Positions 4,788-5,332 of a stretch of 5,332 bases of DNA are shown piece after piece; the first letter of the stretch is position 1, and the number at the start of each line of letters is the position of its first letter. Both the position numbers and the translations under genes were made by a program. The notes beneath the pieces are model-generated. The model had not been told where the DNA came from, searched no databases, and worked only from the letters and a program-made list of their open reading frames with translations. The stretch is from Pusillimonas sp. UBA6240 (lineage in GTDB: Bacteria > Pseudomonadota > Gammaproteobacteria > Burkholderiales > Burkholderiaceae_B), in assembly GCA_002441445.1 (NCBI GenBank), contig DJWC01000118.1, positions 1-5,332 of the forward strand, given 5' to 3'.

Positions 4788-5332
4788 TTACTTGGCCGTC
4801 ATCAGCGCGACGGTGGTGTCCAGCATGCGATTGGAGAAACCCCATTCGTTGTCATACCAGGAAGACACCTTGACCAGCGAACCCGACACCTTGGTCAGGC
4901 TGGCATCGACCGTGCTGGAGGCCGGGTCGTGGTTGTAGTCCACCGACACCAGGGGTTCTTCGCTGTAGTTCAAAATGCCCTTCAAGGGGCCGGATTCCGA
5001 GGCGGCCTTCAGGATGCCGTTGACTTCCTCCACGGTGGTCTGGCGGGCGGCCACGAAAGACAGGTCGACGATGGACACGTTGATGGTGGGCACGCGGATG
5101 GCGTAGCCGTCCAGCTTGCCGTTGAGCTCGGGCATGACCAGGCCGACCGCCGAGGCGGCGCCGGTCTTGGTGGGGATCATGCTGTGCGTGGCCGAACGGG
5201 CGCGGCGCAGGTCTTCGTGATAGACGTCGGTCAGGACCTGGTCGTTGGTATAGGCATGGATGGTCGTCATCAGGCCGTTCAGCAGGCCCAGTTTTTCATG
5301 CAGCGGCTGGACCAGCGGCGCCAGGCAGTTGG
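4788..5332 (-). CDS. gap: Glyceraldehyde-3-phosphate dehydrogenase, C-terminal part (5' end beyond window)
   Basis: Phosphorylating NAD-dependent enzyme that converts glyceraldehyde 3-phosphate to 1,3-bisphosphoglycerate, the step before PGK; cytosolic tetramer. The last 180 residues are visible and the frame stays open to the window edge. The first visible residues are NCLAPL, the end of the SCTTNCLAP active-site motif, so the catalytic cysteine lies only a few codons outside. The next catalytic residue, the histidine in TTIHAYTNDQ, is visible residue 25. Downstream are RRARSATHSMIPTKTGAA (phosphate-binding region), GKLDGYAIRVPTINVSIVDL and the C-terminal SWYDNEWGFSNRM, all typical of the GapA type. 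An in-frame ATG at 5270 is internal and is not the start. The gene lies upstream of pgk in the same direction, as is common in Burkholderiales. gapA, gapB or cbbG naming cannot be settled from this fragment. Confidence 0.97.
   Translation of the reverse strand, partial: NCLAPLVQPLHEKLGLLNGLMTTIHAYTNDQVLTDVYHEDLRRARSATHSMIPTKTGAASAVGLVMPELNGKLDGYAIRVPTINVSIVDLSFVAARQTTVEEVNGILKAASESGPLKGILNYSEEPLVSVDYNHDPASSTVDASLTKVSGSLVKVSSWYDNEWGFSNRMLDTTVALMTAK

Noticed and set aside
5268..5270. ATG at 5270 as the start of gap
   Set aside because: The frame continues upstream with NCLAPLVQPLHEK, which belongs to the GAPDH active-site region, so the true start is outside the window.
1..5332. Defence system, mobile element, CRISPR array, tRNA or rRNA
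   Set aside because: Almost all sequence is accounted for by six recognised metabolic genes and short spacers; no transposase, integrase, repeat-spacer pattern or RNA gene signature was seen on either strand.

Overview
The window is a GC-rich, densely coded chromosomal stretch from what looks like a betaproteobacterium of the Burkholderiales, most likely the Alcaligenaceae (Bordetella/Achromobacter/Pusillimonas-like). The basis is the close resemblance of the phosphoglycerate kinase, GAPDH and class II aldolase to my recollection of that group's proteins; no search was run, so the genus is open. It carries six protein-coding genes, two of them cut by the window edges. I see no RNA gene, CRISPR array, insertion sequence, phage gene or defence gene.

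Layout. Five genes lie on the minus strand. In transcription order they are gap (GAPDH, 5332-4788, 5' end outside), pgk (4675-3473), an NAD-type aldehyde dehydrogenase (2544-1111), mog (molybdopterin adenylyltransferase, 1087-452) and fba (class II fructose-bisphosphate aldolase, 253-1, 3' end outside). One plus-strand gene, an atypical short-chain dehydrogenase/epimerase of the YeeZ type (2658-3575), sits between pgk and the aldehyde dehydrogenase. It is divergent from the dehydrogenase and convergent with pgk, and its last 103 bases overlap the end of pgk on the opposite strand.

How the genes work together. GAPDH, PGK and fructose-bisphosphate aldolase are consecutive or near-consecutive reversible enzymes of glycolysis and gluconeogenesis, so the outer frame is a central carbon cluster. 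In several Burkholderiales I recall pyruvate kinase lying between pgk and fba; here that interval holds the SDR, the aldehyde dehydrogenase and mog. The dehydrogenase and mog are 23 bases apart and probably cotranscribed, though no functional link between them is evident.

Non-coding features worth noting: a GNRA-capped hairpin between gap and pgk; a perfect 12-bp GC palindrome in the divergent aldehyde dehydrogenase/SDR promoter region; and a repeated GTATCCAG element with a 15-bp palindrome upstream of fba. Every gene has a recognisable family. I found no convincing undescribed system; the most interesting points are the sense/antisense gene architecture and the regulatory repeats.
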